Assembly: GCF_040649515.1 (NCBI RefSeq)
Contig: NZ_JBEZFP010000036.1
Span: 1-64,000, forward strand
Length of the DNA: 64,000 bases
Direction: 5' to 3'
Source of the DNA: Yinghuangia elevatio
GTDB taxonomy: Bacteria; Actinomycetota; Actinomycetes; Streptomycetales; Streptomycetaceae
Shown: piece by piece, positions 46,494-54,627 of the stretch
Position numbering within the stretch: the first letter of the stretch is position 1
How the letters are laid out: each line of letters starts with the position of its first letter
The notes under the pieces: model-generated
The model's database searches: none
Told to the model about the DNA's origin: nothing
What the model saw: only the letters and a program-made list of their open reading frames with translations
Program-made: the position numbers and the translations under genes

Positions 46494-49135
46494 TGGGTAT
46501 ACCGGAGGTAGTCCGTGTCGCCCCCAAAGGCCGGGGCACGCACCGCACCATCGCGGCCGCCCTGGCCGCGGCGCCGGCCGGTGCGGAGATCGCCGTCGCA
46601 CCCGGCGAGTACACCGAGAACCTGCGCCTGGCACGACGCGTGGTGCTGCGCCCGGAGGAGGGCGCGGGACAGGTCGTCGTACGCGCGTCCTCCGGTGTCA
46701 CCCTCACCGTCGCCGCCCCGGACTGCCTGGTGCGCGGTCTCCACCTGCGCGGCGCCGAACCGGGGGAGCCGGTCGTCTGCGTCGAGGACGCGGCCGGCCT
46801 CACCGTCGGCTCCTGCACGGTCGAGCACGGCCGCGTCGACGTGCTCGGCTCCGGCAACGCGGCCGGCCGCGCCCGCAACGCCGAACTCACCCCGGACGAC
46901 GACCTGGCCGCCGACCTCGCCGACCCGACCTGCGGCGGCGTCCTGGTGGTCCGTGGCTCGCGGCTGCACGGAGCCCGGCACGCCGCGGTCGTCCTGCACG
47001 GCGACGCCCGGGCCCGGCTCGAGGAGACGACCGTCGAGACGGTCGACGGCATCGGCGTGGTCCTGTCCGGCCATGCCGTGCTGCTCGCCGACCACGTGCG
47101 GCTGCGCGACGCGTCCGGGTCGGGGCTGCGGGTACGCGGCGACGCCCGGCTGCTGGCGCGCGACACCGTGCTGATCGCGGTCGGGCGCAACGGAGTGCTC
47201 GCGGAGGACCGCGCCGACGTGGTGATGGAGGACTGCCGCATCCTGGAACCCGGCCGCAGCGGCGTACAGGCCGGCCACGAGGCCCGCGTCCGTCTCCTGG
47301 ACTGCCGCATCGCCGGCGCCAAGGGCAGTGCGCTGGCCGCCGACGACACCGCGCAACTGACCGTGCACGGCTGCCGCGTGGTCGCTCCGGCCGGCAACGG
47401 CGTCGTGGCCCTGGGCGACGCGAAGGTGACCCTGGCGTCGACGACACTCGCGCGCAGCGGCTTCACCGCGGTCCACGTCGGCGGTCGCGCGGCGGCCGAA
47501 CTGGCCGGCTGCCGCATCGACGGCAGCGCCGAACACGCGGTCGCCCTTGTGGACAAGGCACACGCCGCGATCCGGGAGACGACGTTGGCCGACGCCCGCA
47601 TGTGCGGGGTGCACGTCGCCGACGACGCCTCGGTGTCGATGCGCGCCGGACGCGTCCAGGGCGGCGAGACCGGGGTACGCCTGCGCTCCTCCGCGGAGTC
47701 CGAACTGCGCGAATGCGTGGTGACCGGGCAGCGCAAGACAGGCGTCGAGGTGGGCGGCAAGGGCCTGGCCACCTTGCACGCCACCCGGGTCGCCGAGACC
47801 GGTACCGCGGGCATCGTCGTCGACAACGGCGCACGGATGCACATGGACGGCGGCGGGATCTTCGCGGTGGTCGGCAGCGGGATGGTGGTGGGGCAGGGCG
47901 CCGAACCGCTCGTCCGCGGCGCCCGCGTCGAGGGGGCCGGCAAGAACGGCATCCTGCTCGGCCCGGGCGCGAGCGGGGTGTTCGAGCACGTCGACGTCGC
48001 CTCCTGCGCGTACCCCGCACTGCACGTGGGACGCGACGCCGCTCCGCGCTTCCACGGCTGCCGGGTCTTCGACTGCGCGCAGGACGTCGGATACGCCGAG
48101 GACGCGCAACCCGTCTTCGAGGAGTGCGTCTCCATCCGCGTCGCCTCCGCCTCGCTGCCCACCGCCGCCGACCGCGCGCCGCATGCCCCGCACCCGCCGC
48201 CGAAGCAGCCGACCGGGCCCCGCGGCGCCACCCCCGCCCCGGCCGGCACGGCGCCGCCGGCCGCCGCACCCCTCCTGGTCGACCTGTCGGACCTGGGCGA
48301 GCCCCCGCCCCAGCCGGAGACGCTGGAGGACCTGCTCGCCGAACTCGGTGAACTCGTCGGACTGGACGGCGTCAAGCGCGACGTCGGCGGCATGGTCAAG
48401 CTCATGCAGACGGTCCGCATGCGCCAGGAGGCCGGGCTGCCCGCACCGCCGCTCAGCCGCCACCTGGTCTTCGCGGGCAACCCCGGCACCGGCAAGACCA
48501 CGGTGGCCCGGCTGTACGGCCGGTTGCTCAAGGCGCTGGGCCTGCTGGAGCGCGGACACCTGGTCGAGGTCGACCGCAGCGCGCTGGTCGGCGAGTACGT
48601 CGGCCACACCGGGCCGAAGACGATGGAGTCCTTCAACCGGGCGCGCGGCGGCGTGCTGTTCATCGACGAGGCGTACGCGCTCGTGCCGGCGGGAGTCGCG
48701 AACGACTTCGGCGGCGAGGCCATCGCGACCCTGGTCAAGCTCATGGAGGACCACCGCGACGAGGTGGTCGTCATCGCGGCCGGCTACCCCGGCGACATGG
48801 AGCGGTTCATCACCTCCAACCCGGGCCTGTCCTCGCGCTTCACCCGGACGCTGCTGTTCGAGGACTACTCCGCCGAGGACCTGGTGCGCATCGTCGAGCA
48901 CCAGGCGTCGCGCCACCGCTACGACCTGAGCGGACCGGCCCGCAAGGTGCTCGCCGAACTGTTCTCGGCGATGCCGCGCAACGCGCAGTTCGGCAACGGC
49001 CGTACCGCCCGGCAGGTGTTCCAGCAGATGACGGAGCGCCAGGCCATGCGTATGGCCGAGATCGACGCTCCGGACGAGCGGCAGCTCGTGGTCCTGGACG
49101 AACTGGACATCCCGCGGCTGGTCGGCGCCGACTGA
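46493..49135 (+). CDS. Right-handed beta-helix protein fused to a CbxX/EccA-type AAA+ ATPase
   Basis: 880 residues. The first ~550 residues are ~23-residue parallel beta-helix repeats of the pectate-lyase/NosD type (VRGSRLHGARHAAVVLHGDA, MEDCRILEPGRSGVQAGHEA and so on). A Pro/Ala-rich linker follows, then a CbxX/CfqX AAA+ domain with Walker A GNPGTGKTTVARL near 662, EYVGHTGPKT, Walker B GVLFIDEAYAL near 720 and SRFTRTLLF with an arginine finger. The AAA+ half is the type found in EccA, the cytosolic ATPase that handles ESX substrates. Its ATG overlaps the stop of the giant gene, which suggests it acts on that protein as a dedicated unfoldase or chaperone. Confidence 0.9.
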   Translation: MGIPEVVRVAPKGRGTHRTIAAALAAAPAGAEIAVAPGEYTENLRLARRVVLRPEEGAGQVVVRASSGVTLTVAAPDCLVRGLHLRGAEPGEPVVCVEDAAGLTVGSCTVEHGRVDVLGSGNAAGRARNAELTPDDDLAADLADPTCGGVLVVRGSRLHGARHAAVVLHGDARARLEETTVETVDGIGVVLSGHAVLLADHVRLRDASGSGLRVRGDARLLARDTVLIAVGRNGVLAEDRADVVMEDCRILEPGRSGVQAGHEARVRLLDCRIAGAKGSALAADDTAQLTVHGCRVVAPAGNGVVALGDAKVTLASTTLARSGFTAVHVGGRAAAELAGCRIDGSAEHAVALVDKAHAAIRETTLADARMCGVHVADDASVSMRAGRVQGGETGVRLRSSAESELRECVVTGQRKTGVEVGGKGLATLHATRVAETGTAGIVVDNGARMHMDGGGIFAVVGSGMVVGQGAEPLVRGARVEGAGKNGILLGPGASGVFEHVDVASCAYPALHVGRDAAPRFHGCRVFDCAQDVGYAEDAQPVFEECVSIRVASASLPTAADRAPHAPHPPPKQPTGPRGATPAPAGTAPPAAAPLLVDLSDLGEPPPQPETLEDLLAELGELVGLDGVKRDVGGMVKLMQTVRMRQEAGLPAPPLSRHLVFAGNPGTGKTTVARLYGRLLKALGLLERGHLVEVDRSALVGEYVGHTGPKTMESFNRARGGVLFIDEAYALVPAGVANDFGGEAIATLVKLMEDHRDEVVVIAAGYPGDMERFITSNPGLSSRFTRTLLFEDYSAEDLVRIVEHQASRHRYDLSGPARKVLAELFSAMPRNAQFGNGRTARQVFQQMTERQAMRMAEIDAPDERQLVVLDELDIPRLVGAD

Positions 49136-49182
49136 CGGCTCCCGCCCACCGGCCGCCGCTTCGTCCCCGAAGGAGAAAACCC

Positions 49183-50169
49183 GTGTCCGCAGACAACGAA
49201 CCGAAAGCGCAGGGCAGGCCGGCGCCGAGCACGCTGGCGGAGGCGTTCGCCCGCAGACCGGCGCGGCCGGCGCGTGGTCTGATGCCCGGGAGGCGCGTGT
49301 GGACCACGCTCGGGGCCGTGGCGAGCGTGGCCGCGGTGGTCGGGCTCGTCGCGGTGGTGACGCAGGGCGGCTCGGGCGGCGGCGGGGCGAGCACCGTCGC
49401 GGCCGCGCCGGAACCGGTCTTCCAGTACCAGGTGCCGACCGACCCGGCGTACGGCAGGCCCGCGACCACCGGGTCCGGCGGTCCGTCCGCGTCCGCGAGC
49501 ACGCCGGCCGCCACGCCGTCCGGCAACCCGGCGCCCGAGCAGCCCGCGGCACCGGGGGCCCCGGCGCCGCCGGCCGCCGGCCCGCCCGCGCAGGACCCCG
49601 CATCCCAGGCGCCCCAGGCACCCGCGGCCCAGGCTCCGGCGGCACAGCCGCCCGCGCGGCAGAACCCGCCGGCGCCCGCCGCGCAGCCGCCCGCGCAGAC
49701 AACCAGGCCCCCGGCGGCCCCGGCGCCCAAGGCGCCGGCACCGGCCCCGCCTCCGCCACCGGCGCAGCCCGCGCCGCAGCAGCCCACCTTCCCGGGGGTC
49801 CCGTTGCAGAACCCGGCCTCGGGGAAGTGCCTCAGCGGCTCGGCGGGTTCGGACGGCACGCACGTGATCCTGTGGGGCTGCAACGGCAACGTGAACCAGA
49901 AGTGGGACATCAAGTCCAACGGCACGATCCAGATCAAGGGCGTGCTGTGCCTGGACGCGGCCTGGGGCGGCACGGCGAACGGCACCGTCGTGCAGATCGC
50001 CTACTGCAGCGGCAACCCGGCGCAGCAGTTCACGCTCCGCGGCAACGCGCTGTACTCCAGGACCGCCGACAAGTGTGTGGACGTCGCGAACCGGGCGACC
50101 AACGACGGTGCGGAGATGGTCCTTTGGGACTGCCACGGCGGCTCGAACCAGATCTGGGTGCGCCGCTGA
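49183..50169 (+). CDS. Membrane-anchored ricin B-type lectin protein
   Basis: 328 residues: ~40 cytoplasmic residues, one membrane helix (WTTLGAVASVAAVVGLVAVV), a Pro/Ala-rich spacer of about 130 residues, and a C-terminal ~125-residue beta-trefoil with NPASGKCLSG and the QxW/QxF repeats QKWDI, QQFTL and QIWVR. It probably displays a sugar-binding lectin outside the membrane. GTG 49183 follows GAAGGAGAA, 47 bases after the AAA+ gene, so it is in the same operon and may anchor or receive the secreted cargo at the cell wall. Convergent with the cupin gene. Confidence 0.85.
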   Translation: MSADNEPKAQGRPAPSTLAEAFARRPARPARGLMPGRRVWTTLGAVASVAAVVGLVAVVTQGGSGGGGASTVAAAPEPVFQYQVPTDPAYGRPATTGSGGPSASASTPAATPSGNPAPEQPAAPGAPAPPAAGPPAQDPASQAPQAPAAQAPAAQPPARQNPPAPAAQPPAQTTRPPAAPAPKAPAPAPPPPPAQPAPQQPTFPGVPLQNPASGKCLSGSAGSDGTHVILWGCNGNVNQKWDIKSNGTIQIKGVLCLDAAWGGTANGTVVQIAYCSGNPAQQFTLRGNALYSRTADKCVDVANRATNDGAEMVLWDCHGGSNQIWVRR

Positions 50170-50265
50170 CCGGACGGCCGGGCGGCGCCTGACCGGCACG
50201 CGCGCCGAATCCCGGCGGGCAACGGGCCCGGTGCCTGGTGGTCGACGTGTGGGACGGCGACGGCG

Positions 50266-51588
50266 TCACATGCCGTCCCCGTCCCAGCGGCCGAGGGAGC
50301 GGCTGCGGACCGGCAGGGTGGACAGAATCGGCGGGAGCGGCCGATCGACGCCGCGCTTCCACGGGCGGCCCACGCCCCAGTTGTGGGCGTGGTCGTCGAT
50401 ACGTTCGTCGGGGTGCTCCAGAGTTTTGGGCGCGGGCCAGCCGAGGGCGGCGTGGGAGTGCGCAGACGCTTCGGCGGCTCCGGACTCGTGGCTTTGGCCG
50501 TGGCCGTGGCCGTGGCGGTGGTGGCCGGGGTCGGATGCGGTCCCGGGTGCGGTCTCGCGGCCGTGGTCAGGGCTGTGGTCGGGGCCGTGGCCCTGGCCCA
50601 GGCGGGCGAGGTCGAAGGCCGTCGCCATGGCGACAAGGCTCTGGTCGCTGCCGGTGCCGTGCTGCACGTAGTCGGTGTCCGGCGCGCCCCGCTCCTTTTG
50701 GAAGTTGAGGGCGGTGCGCAGCACCCGCAGGTCGCCGTCGGTGCGCCGGCTGCCGCCACCCGCGATGTCGTGGGAGGAGTACGACCAGGTCATGCGTCCG
50801 CCGTCCGGCGCGTAGTTGACCGCGTCGCCGCCCCAGCGGACCCATTCGTTCTGGGTGTACCAGTTCTCCAGTTCGCCGTCCGACCGCATGAGCCAGGTGG
50901 TGCCACCCTCCATCGCCACGAAGTGGCCGTGCTTGACCCGGGCGGGCCGGAAGAAGTAGGTGCCCGCGTCCAGGTCGCCGAAGTTGTAGGCCATCTTGCC
51001 GTCGAGGGTGTACGCCTCCTCGTAGCACGGGTGGTGCGCAAGACGGTGGTCCGCCCAGCCCTCCTGGGCGTACACGAGGCGCGTATAGAACCCCGAGACC
51101 GGGTCGACGTGCAGGTACTTCACGAACAGCCCGGGCATGGGACCGGCGTTCGGCACGGCCAGCCAGTCGCTCTCGGCGGAGGCCCGCACGGTGATCTCGC
51201 CGCGGGCGTCCGGCCATCCGGGGTCGGAGGCGGAGTCCACGGCGTCGAACCCGGCGTCGCCGTACTCGCGGTAGTGCAGGATCCGGGAGCCCTCCGTGAA
51301 CCGGAGCGCCTTCGCGGGCACGCCTTTCGGGGCGTGGACGTAGCCGCCCTTCCCCAGGACCTGGTCCCCGTACCGCATTTCGCCCTCGAGGACGTAGTAC
51401 TCGGTGTCCGCGTGGTGGACGCCCGGGCCGCGCCCCCACTCGGTGTGGAAGTCGACGCGCAGCGACGAGGACCCGTCCTCCTCGTCGACGGACAACCGGC
51501 GTTCGCTCGCCCGGCCTTCGCCGCCCGGCAATTCGGCGCGGTGCCAGATGTAGTCCTTCTCCTGGATGGTCTCCACGTGGGGTCGCAT
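50266..51588 (-). CDS. Bicupin protein with histidine-rich C-terminal tail
   Basis: 440 residues. Two cupin barrels are visible: the first with GVHHADTEYYVLEGEMRYGD near residues 55-75, the second with HHPCYEEAYTLDGKMAYNFGD and HGHF near 180-225. This is the DUF4437-like bicupin plan. The last ~120 residues are unusual, with clustered His, Asp and Gly (DHSPDHGRE, HHRHGHGHG), likely a metal-binding or disordered extension; the DNA there is a GGCCGT-type tandem tract. It precedes the catabolic block and may be a metal-dependent enzyme of the same pathway. Activity unknown. Confidence 0.7.
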   Translation of the reverse strand: MRPHVETIQEKDYIWHRAELPGGEGRASERRLSVDEEDGSSSLRVDFHTEWGRGPGVHHADTEYYVLEGEMRYGDQVLGKGGYVHAPKGVPAKALRFTEGSRILHYREYGDAGFDAVDSASDPGWPDARGEITVRASAESDWLAVPNAGPMPGLFVKYLHVDPVSGFYTRLVYAQEGWADHRLAHHPCYEEAYTLDGKMAYNFGDLDAGTYFFRPARVKHGHFVAMEGGTTWLMRSDGELENWYTQNEWVRWGGDAVNYAPDGGRMTWSYSSHDIAGGGSRRTDGDLRVLRTALNFQKERGAPDTDYVQHGTGSDQSLVAMATAFDLARLGQGHGPDHSPDHGRETAPGTASDPGHHRHGHGHGQSHESGAAEASAHSHAALGWPAPKTLEHPDERIDDHAHNWGVGRPWKRGVDRPLPPILSTLPVRSRSLGRWDGDGM

Positions 51589-51715
51589 GCCACGTCCCTT
51601 ACAGAGTCGGTGTGTTCTGCGTGTTCCTCGGGTTCCGCTTTGTCTGACAACGCAGGTTGCACGGCCCGAGTCGCAGCCTGCGCCGCCGGTGTTCCGATCC
51701 GATGCGCTTCGCCCG

Positions 51716-53152
51716 TCAACAGCGCCGCAGGTACGCGCCGGTCGGCGTCCCCGCGACCTCGCCGTCCCGGTACGCGACGCTTCCGCGCACGACGGTGTGC
51801 ACCGGCCAGCCCGTCAACTCGACGCCCTCGAAGGGGCAGTGGTCCTGACCGGAGCGACACAGCGCGGCGGTTACGGTCTGCGTCCTGTCGAGGTCCACGA
51901 CGGTCAGGTCGGCGTCGAACCCGGGCAGGAGGTTCCCCTTGCCCGCAAGGTTGTACGCCCGGGCCGGGGCGGCCGAGACCGCCTCGACGATCCGCGGCAG
52001 CGGGATGCCCCGCTTGAGGTGCCCTTCCGAGAGCATCACCGGATACAGCAGGGCGGTTCCCCCGAAGCCCGGGGCCGCGGGCCAAAGCCGGTCGCCCTTC
52101 AACTCCTCGGCACAGCAGGCGTGGTCGGAAGCCACCCAGTCGATGTCCCCGGCCGCGAAGCGTGCCCACAGCGCCTCGTTGTCGGCAGCGGTGCGGATGG
52201 GCGGGTTGACTTTGCCGCCGAGACCGCCGCGCGCGTCGAGTGTGTCGTGGTCCAGGCACAGGTGGTGCAGCGTCGTCTCGAAGCGCATGTCCGTATGCGG
52301 GTAGGCGAGCCGGGCCTGCACCGCCGCGTCGATCGCGTCGGCGCCGGAGAGATGCAGCAGGTTGATCCGCGTGCCGGTGTGCGACGCGATGGCAGTCGCC
52401 TCGCCGATCGCCACCCGCTCGGTCAGCGGCGGGCGTCCCTCGTGGTACGCCCGGAGCGTCTGCGGGTCCCCGGCCGCCTGCACGCGGTCGATGAACACCC
52501 GCATCAGTTCGCTCTGTTCGCAGTGCAGCGACAGGGACAGACGCAGTTGCGGGTTCGCGTCCTGGGCCGCGGCAACCTGCTCCATGAGCAGCAGCAGGTG
52601 GCCGAGGTCGTACTCGTCGCCCATGGTGAACGCGCGCGCGTCCCGGCTGTTCGAAGCGAGGTCGAACCCCTTGTAGAACATGTAGTACTTGAACGACGTG
52701 ACGCCGTGTTCGCGGACCAGGTACGGGATTTCCCCGATCTGCCCGACCGTCATCGGGGCGAGGTGGAACCCGTAGTCGGTCCAGGCCTCGCCGGCCACCG
52801 CGGCGAGGACCTCGGGAAAAATCTCGCGGTACGGGCCGGTGCGGTTCAGGTAATGCGTGCCGGTGCGGAAGTACGAGACGACGGACGTGGCCCCGCCGAC
52901 GAGCGACGACCGGGTCTCCTCGTACGCGTCGAGCCCGAGGTCACGGTAGATGCCGATGTGGAAGTGGGCGTCGACGGCGCCCGGGAGCACGACCATGCCG
53001 CGGGCGTCCAGCACGTCGTCGGCCCGCGAGACCGGGATGTCCGCGGCCAGTGCCGCGACCTTGCCGCCGCGTACGGCCACGTCGGCGCGCAGTTGCGTGC
53101 CGCCGGGGAGCACGACGGTGCCGCCTTTGACCACGAGTTCGTAGTGGGGCAT
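51716..53152 (-). CDS. Cyclic amidohydrolase (hydantoinase/dihydroorotase superfamily)
   Basis: A 478-residue metallohydrolase of the dihydropyrimidinase/allantoinase group. The first metal motif is VDAHFHIG near residue 60; the bridging lysine is probably in TSFKYYMF near 153. Further ligands lie in LSLHCEQ, LLHLSGADA and ASDHACC, with the closing beta domain DADLTVVDLD and PVHTVVRGSVAYRDG. It opens cyclic amides or ureides; the exact ring is not determinable. ATG 53152 is the family start; in-frame Ala/Pro codons upstream come from a simple repeat. Divergent from the CoA-transferase gene, sharing a probable IclR site. Confidence 0.85.
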   Translation of the reverse strand: MPHYELVVKGGTVVLPGGTQLRADVAVRGGKVAALAADIPVSRADDVLDARGMVVLPGAVDAHFHIGIYRDLGLDAYEETRSSLVGGATSVVSYFRTGTHYLNRTGPYREIFPEVLAAVAGEAWTDYGFHLAPMTVGQIGEIPYLVREHGVTSFKYYMFYKGFDLASNSRDARAFTMGDEYDLGHLLLLMEQVAAAQDANPQLRLSLSLHCEQSELMRVFIDRVQAAGDPQTLRAYHEGRPPLTERVAIGEATAIASHTGTRINLLHLSGADAIDAAVQARLAYPHTDMRFETTLHHLCLDHDTLDARGGLGGKVNPPIRTAADNEALWARFAAGDIDWVASDHACCAEELKGDRLWPAAPGFGGTALLYPVMLSEGHLKRGIPLPRIVEAVSAAPARAYNLAGKGNLLPGFDADLTVVDLDRTQTVTAALCRSGQDHCPFEGVELTGWPVHTVVRGSVAYRDGEVAGTPTGAYLRRC

Positions 53153-53195
53153 GGCGCGTTGCGTCCCCCTTCGTACCGCAGAAGCAGCAAGAGTC

Positions 53196-53249
53196 GGTGC
53201 TGGTGCTGGTGCTGGTGCTGGTGCTGGTGCTCGTGCCGGTGCCGGTGCC
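53196..53249. repeat. Hexanucleotide tandem repeat, nine units
   Basis: Six GGTGCT units followed by CGTGCC, GGTGCC and GGTGCC, uninterrupted. The tract lies in the leader between the probable promoter and the start of the amidohydrolase gene, where copy-number change could alter leader length or structure. Confidence 0.85.
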
Positions 53250-53300
53250 GATGTCGCAGCCGGGGCCGGAGCCGCAGCCGGAGCGCAATTGTGAGACAGC

Positions 53301-53317
53301 GTTCCGGACAATGGAAT
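53301..53317. promoter_or_regulatory. IclR-type operator, amidohydrolase/CoA-transferase divergent region
   Basis: GTTCC-GGACAAT-GGAAT has the same arms and 7-base spacer as the palindrome upstream of the iclR gene at 58742. It lies 69 bases upstream of the CoA-transferase start. Confidence 0.6.
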
Positions 53318-53385
53318 GCCCCGGCTAAGATGACGATACGACCGTTGACCGGGTCGGCCAAGGGTGACGGAGGAGAAGCCGTTCC

Positions 53386-54627
53386 ATGACGACCGAATCG
53401 CGCACGGCCGACGGACCCCGCGACCCACCGCTCGCCGGGGTGCAAGTACTGGATGCGGCAACGCTGTTCGCGGGGCCGATGGCCGCGACGATTCTGGCGG
53501 ACTACGGCGCCGACGTGGTCAAGATCGAGCACCCGAGGCGCGGCGACCCCGTCCGCGACCACGGCCCCGGCAAGGACGGCGTGGGCCTGTGGTGGACCGT
53601 TCTCGGGCGCAACAAGCACACGGTCGGCCTCGCCCTCAACACGCCGGAAGGCGCCGAGATCATGCGGCGGTTGGCCGCCGGCGCCGACGTACTCGTGGAG
53701 AACTTCCGGCCGGGCACCCTGGAGCGCTGGGGGCTCGGCCCGGAGATCCTGATGGCGCTGAACCCGCGGCTGGTCGTCGCGCGCGTGACCGGGTTCGGGC
53801 AGTTCGGACCGTACGCCTCCCGACCCGGCTTCGGCACTCTGGCCGAGGCGATGAGCGGGTTCGCGGCGATCACCGGCACGCCCGAAGGCCCGCCCACGCT
53901 ACCGCCGTTCGGCCTGGCCGACGGAATCGCGGCGCTCGCCGCGGCCCAGGCGGTGATGACCGCGCTCTACGAACGCGACACCCGTAGCGGCCGCGGCCAG
54001 ATCGTCGACCTGGCCATCATCGAACCCATCCTGTCGATCCTCGGGCCGCAGCCCATCGTGTACGACCAACTCGGCATCGTCCAGGAGCGGACCGGGAACC
54101 GCTCGGTGAACAACGCCCCGCGCAACACCTACCGGTGCCGGGACGGAAAGTGGGTCGCCGTCTCCACGTCCGCGCACAGCGTCGCCGAGCGCGTCATGCG
54201 CCTGGTCGGGCATCCCGAGGTCGTCGGCCGGCCGTGGTTCACCTTGGGCGTCCGCCGAGCCGCGCACGCGGACGAACTCGACGGGTACGTCGCCGCCTGG
54301 ATCGCGGAGCGCGATCTCCCCGACGTCATGGCCGCGTTCGAGGCGGCCGAGGCGGCGGCCGCGCCGATCCACGACATCGCCGACGTCTTCGCCGATCCGC
54401 AGTACCAGGCGCTCGACACCGTCACCACGGTCGAGGACCCGGTCCTCGGTCCGGTGCGCATGCAGAACCTGCTGTACCGGCTGTCCCGGACTCCCGGCCG
54501 CATCGCCTGGACCGGCCGTCCGCACGGCGCGGACACCTATCGCGTGCTCGGCGAACGCGCGGGACTCGGCGCCGCGGAACTGGACCGGCTCGCCGAGGCG
54601 GGTGTGATCGCGGGGGAGAAGCCGTGA
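53386..54627 (+). CDS. Class III (CaiB/BaiF) CoA-transferase, copy 1
   Basis: A 413-residue family III CoA-transferase. LAGVQVLDAATLFAGPMAATILADYGADVVKIEHP is the standard N-terminus, followed by GRNKHTVGLALNTPEG, NFRPGTLERWG, the catalytic aspartate in FGLADGIAAL near residue 181, and RGQIVDLAIIEP. It moves CoA between carboxylic acids without ATP. It overlaps the MmgE/PrpD gene (GTGA), so both are one translation unit. It probably activates the acid made or handled by the neighbouring enzymes. Confidence 0.92.
   Translation: MTTESRTADGPRDPPLAGVQVLDAATLFAGPMAATILADYGADVVKIEHPRRGDPVRDHGPGKDGVGLWWTVLGRNKHTVGLALNTPEGAEIMRRLAAGADVLVENFRPGTLERWGLGPEILMALNPRLVVARVTGFGQFGPYASRPGFGTLAEAMSGFAAITGTPEGPPTLPPFGLADGIAALAAAQAVMTALYERDTRSGRGQIVDLAIIEPILSILGPQPIVYDQLGIVQERTGNRSVNNAPRNTYRCRDGKWVAVSTSAHSVAERVMRLVGHPEVVGRPWFTLGVRRAAHADELDGYVAAWIAERDLPDVMAAFEAAEAAAAPIHDIADVFADPQYQALDTVTTVEDPVLGPVRMQNLLYRLSRTPGRIAWTGRPHGADTYRVLGERAGLGAAELDRLAEAGVIAGEKP

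Noticed and set aside
46115..49759. Long minus-strand open frame opposite the beta-helix/AAA+ gene
   Set aside because: It is a shadow of the high-GC coding strand; its translation is low-complexity with no family motif, while the plus frame has clear Walker motifs.
53153..53461. N-terminal extension of the cyclic amidohydrolase
   Set aside because: The added residues are an Ala/Pro repeat coded by the hexanucleotide tract, and the family N-terminus begins at ATG 53152.
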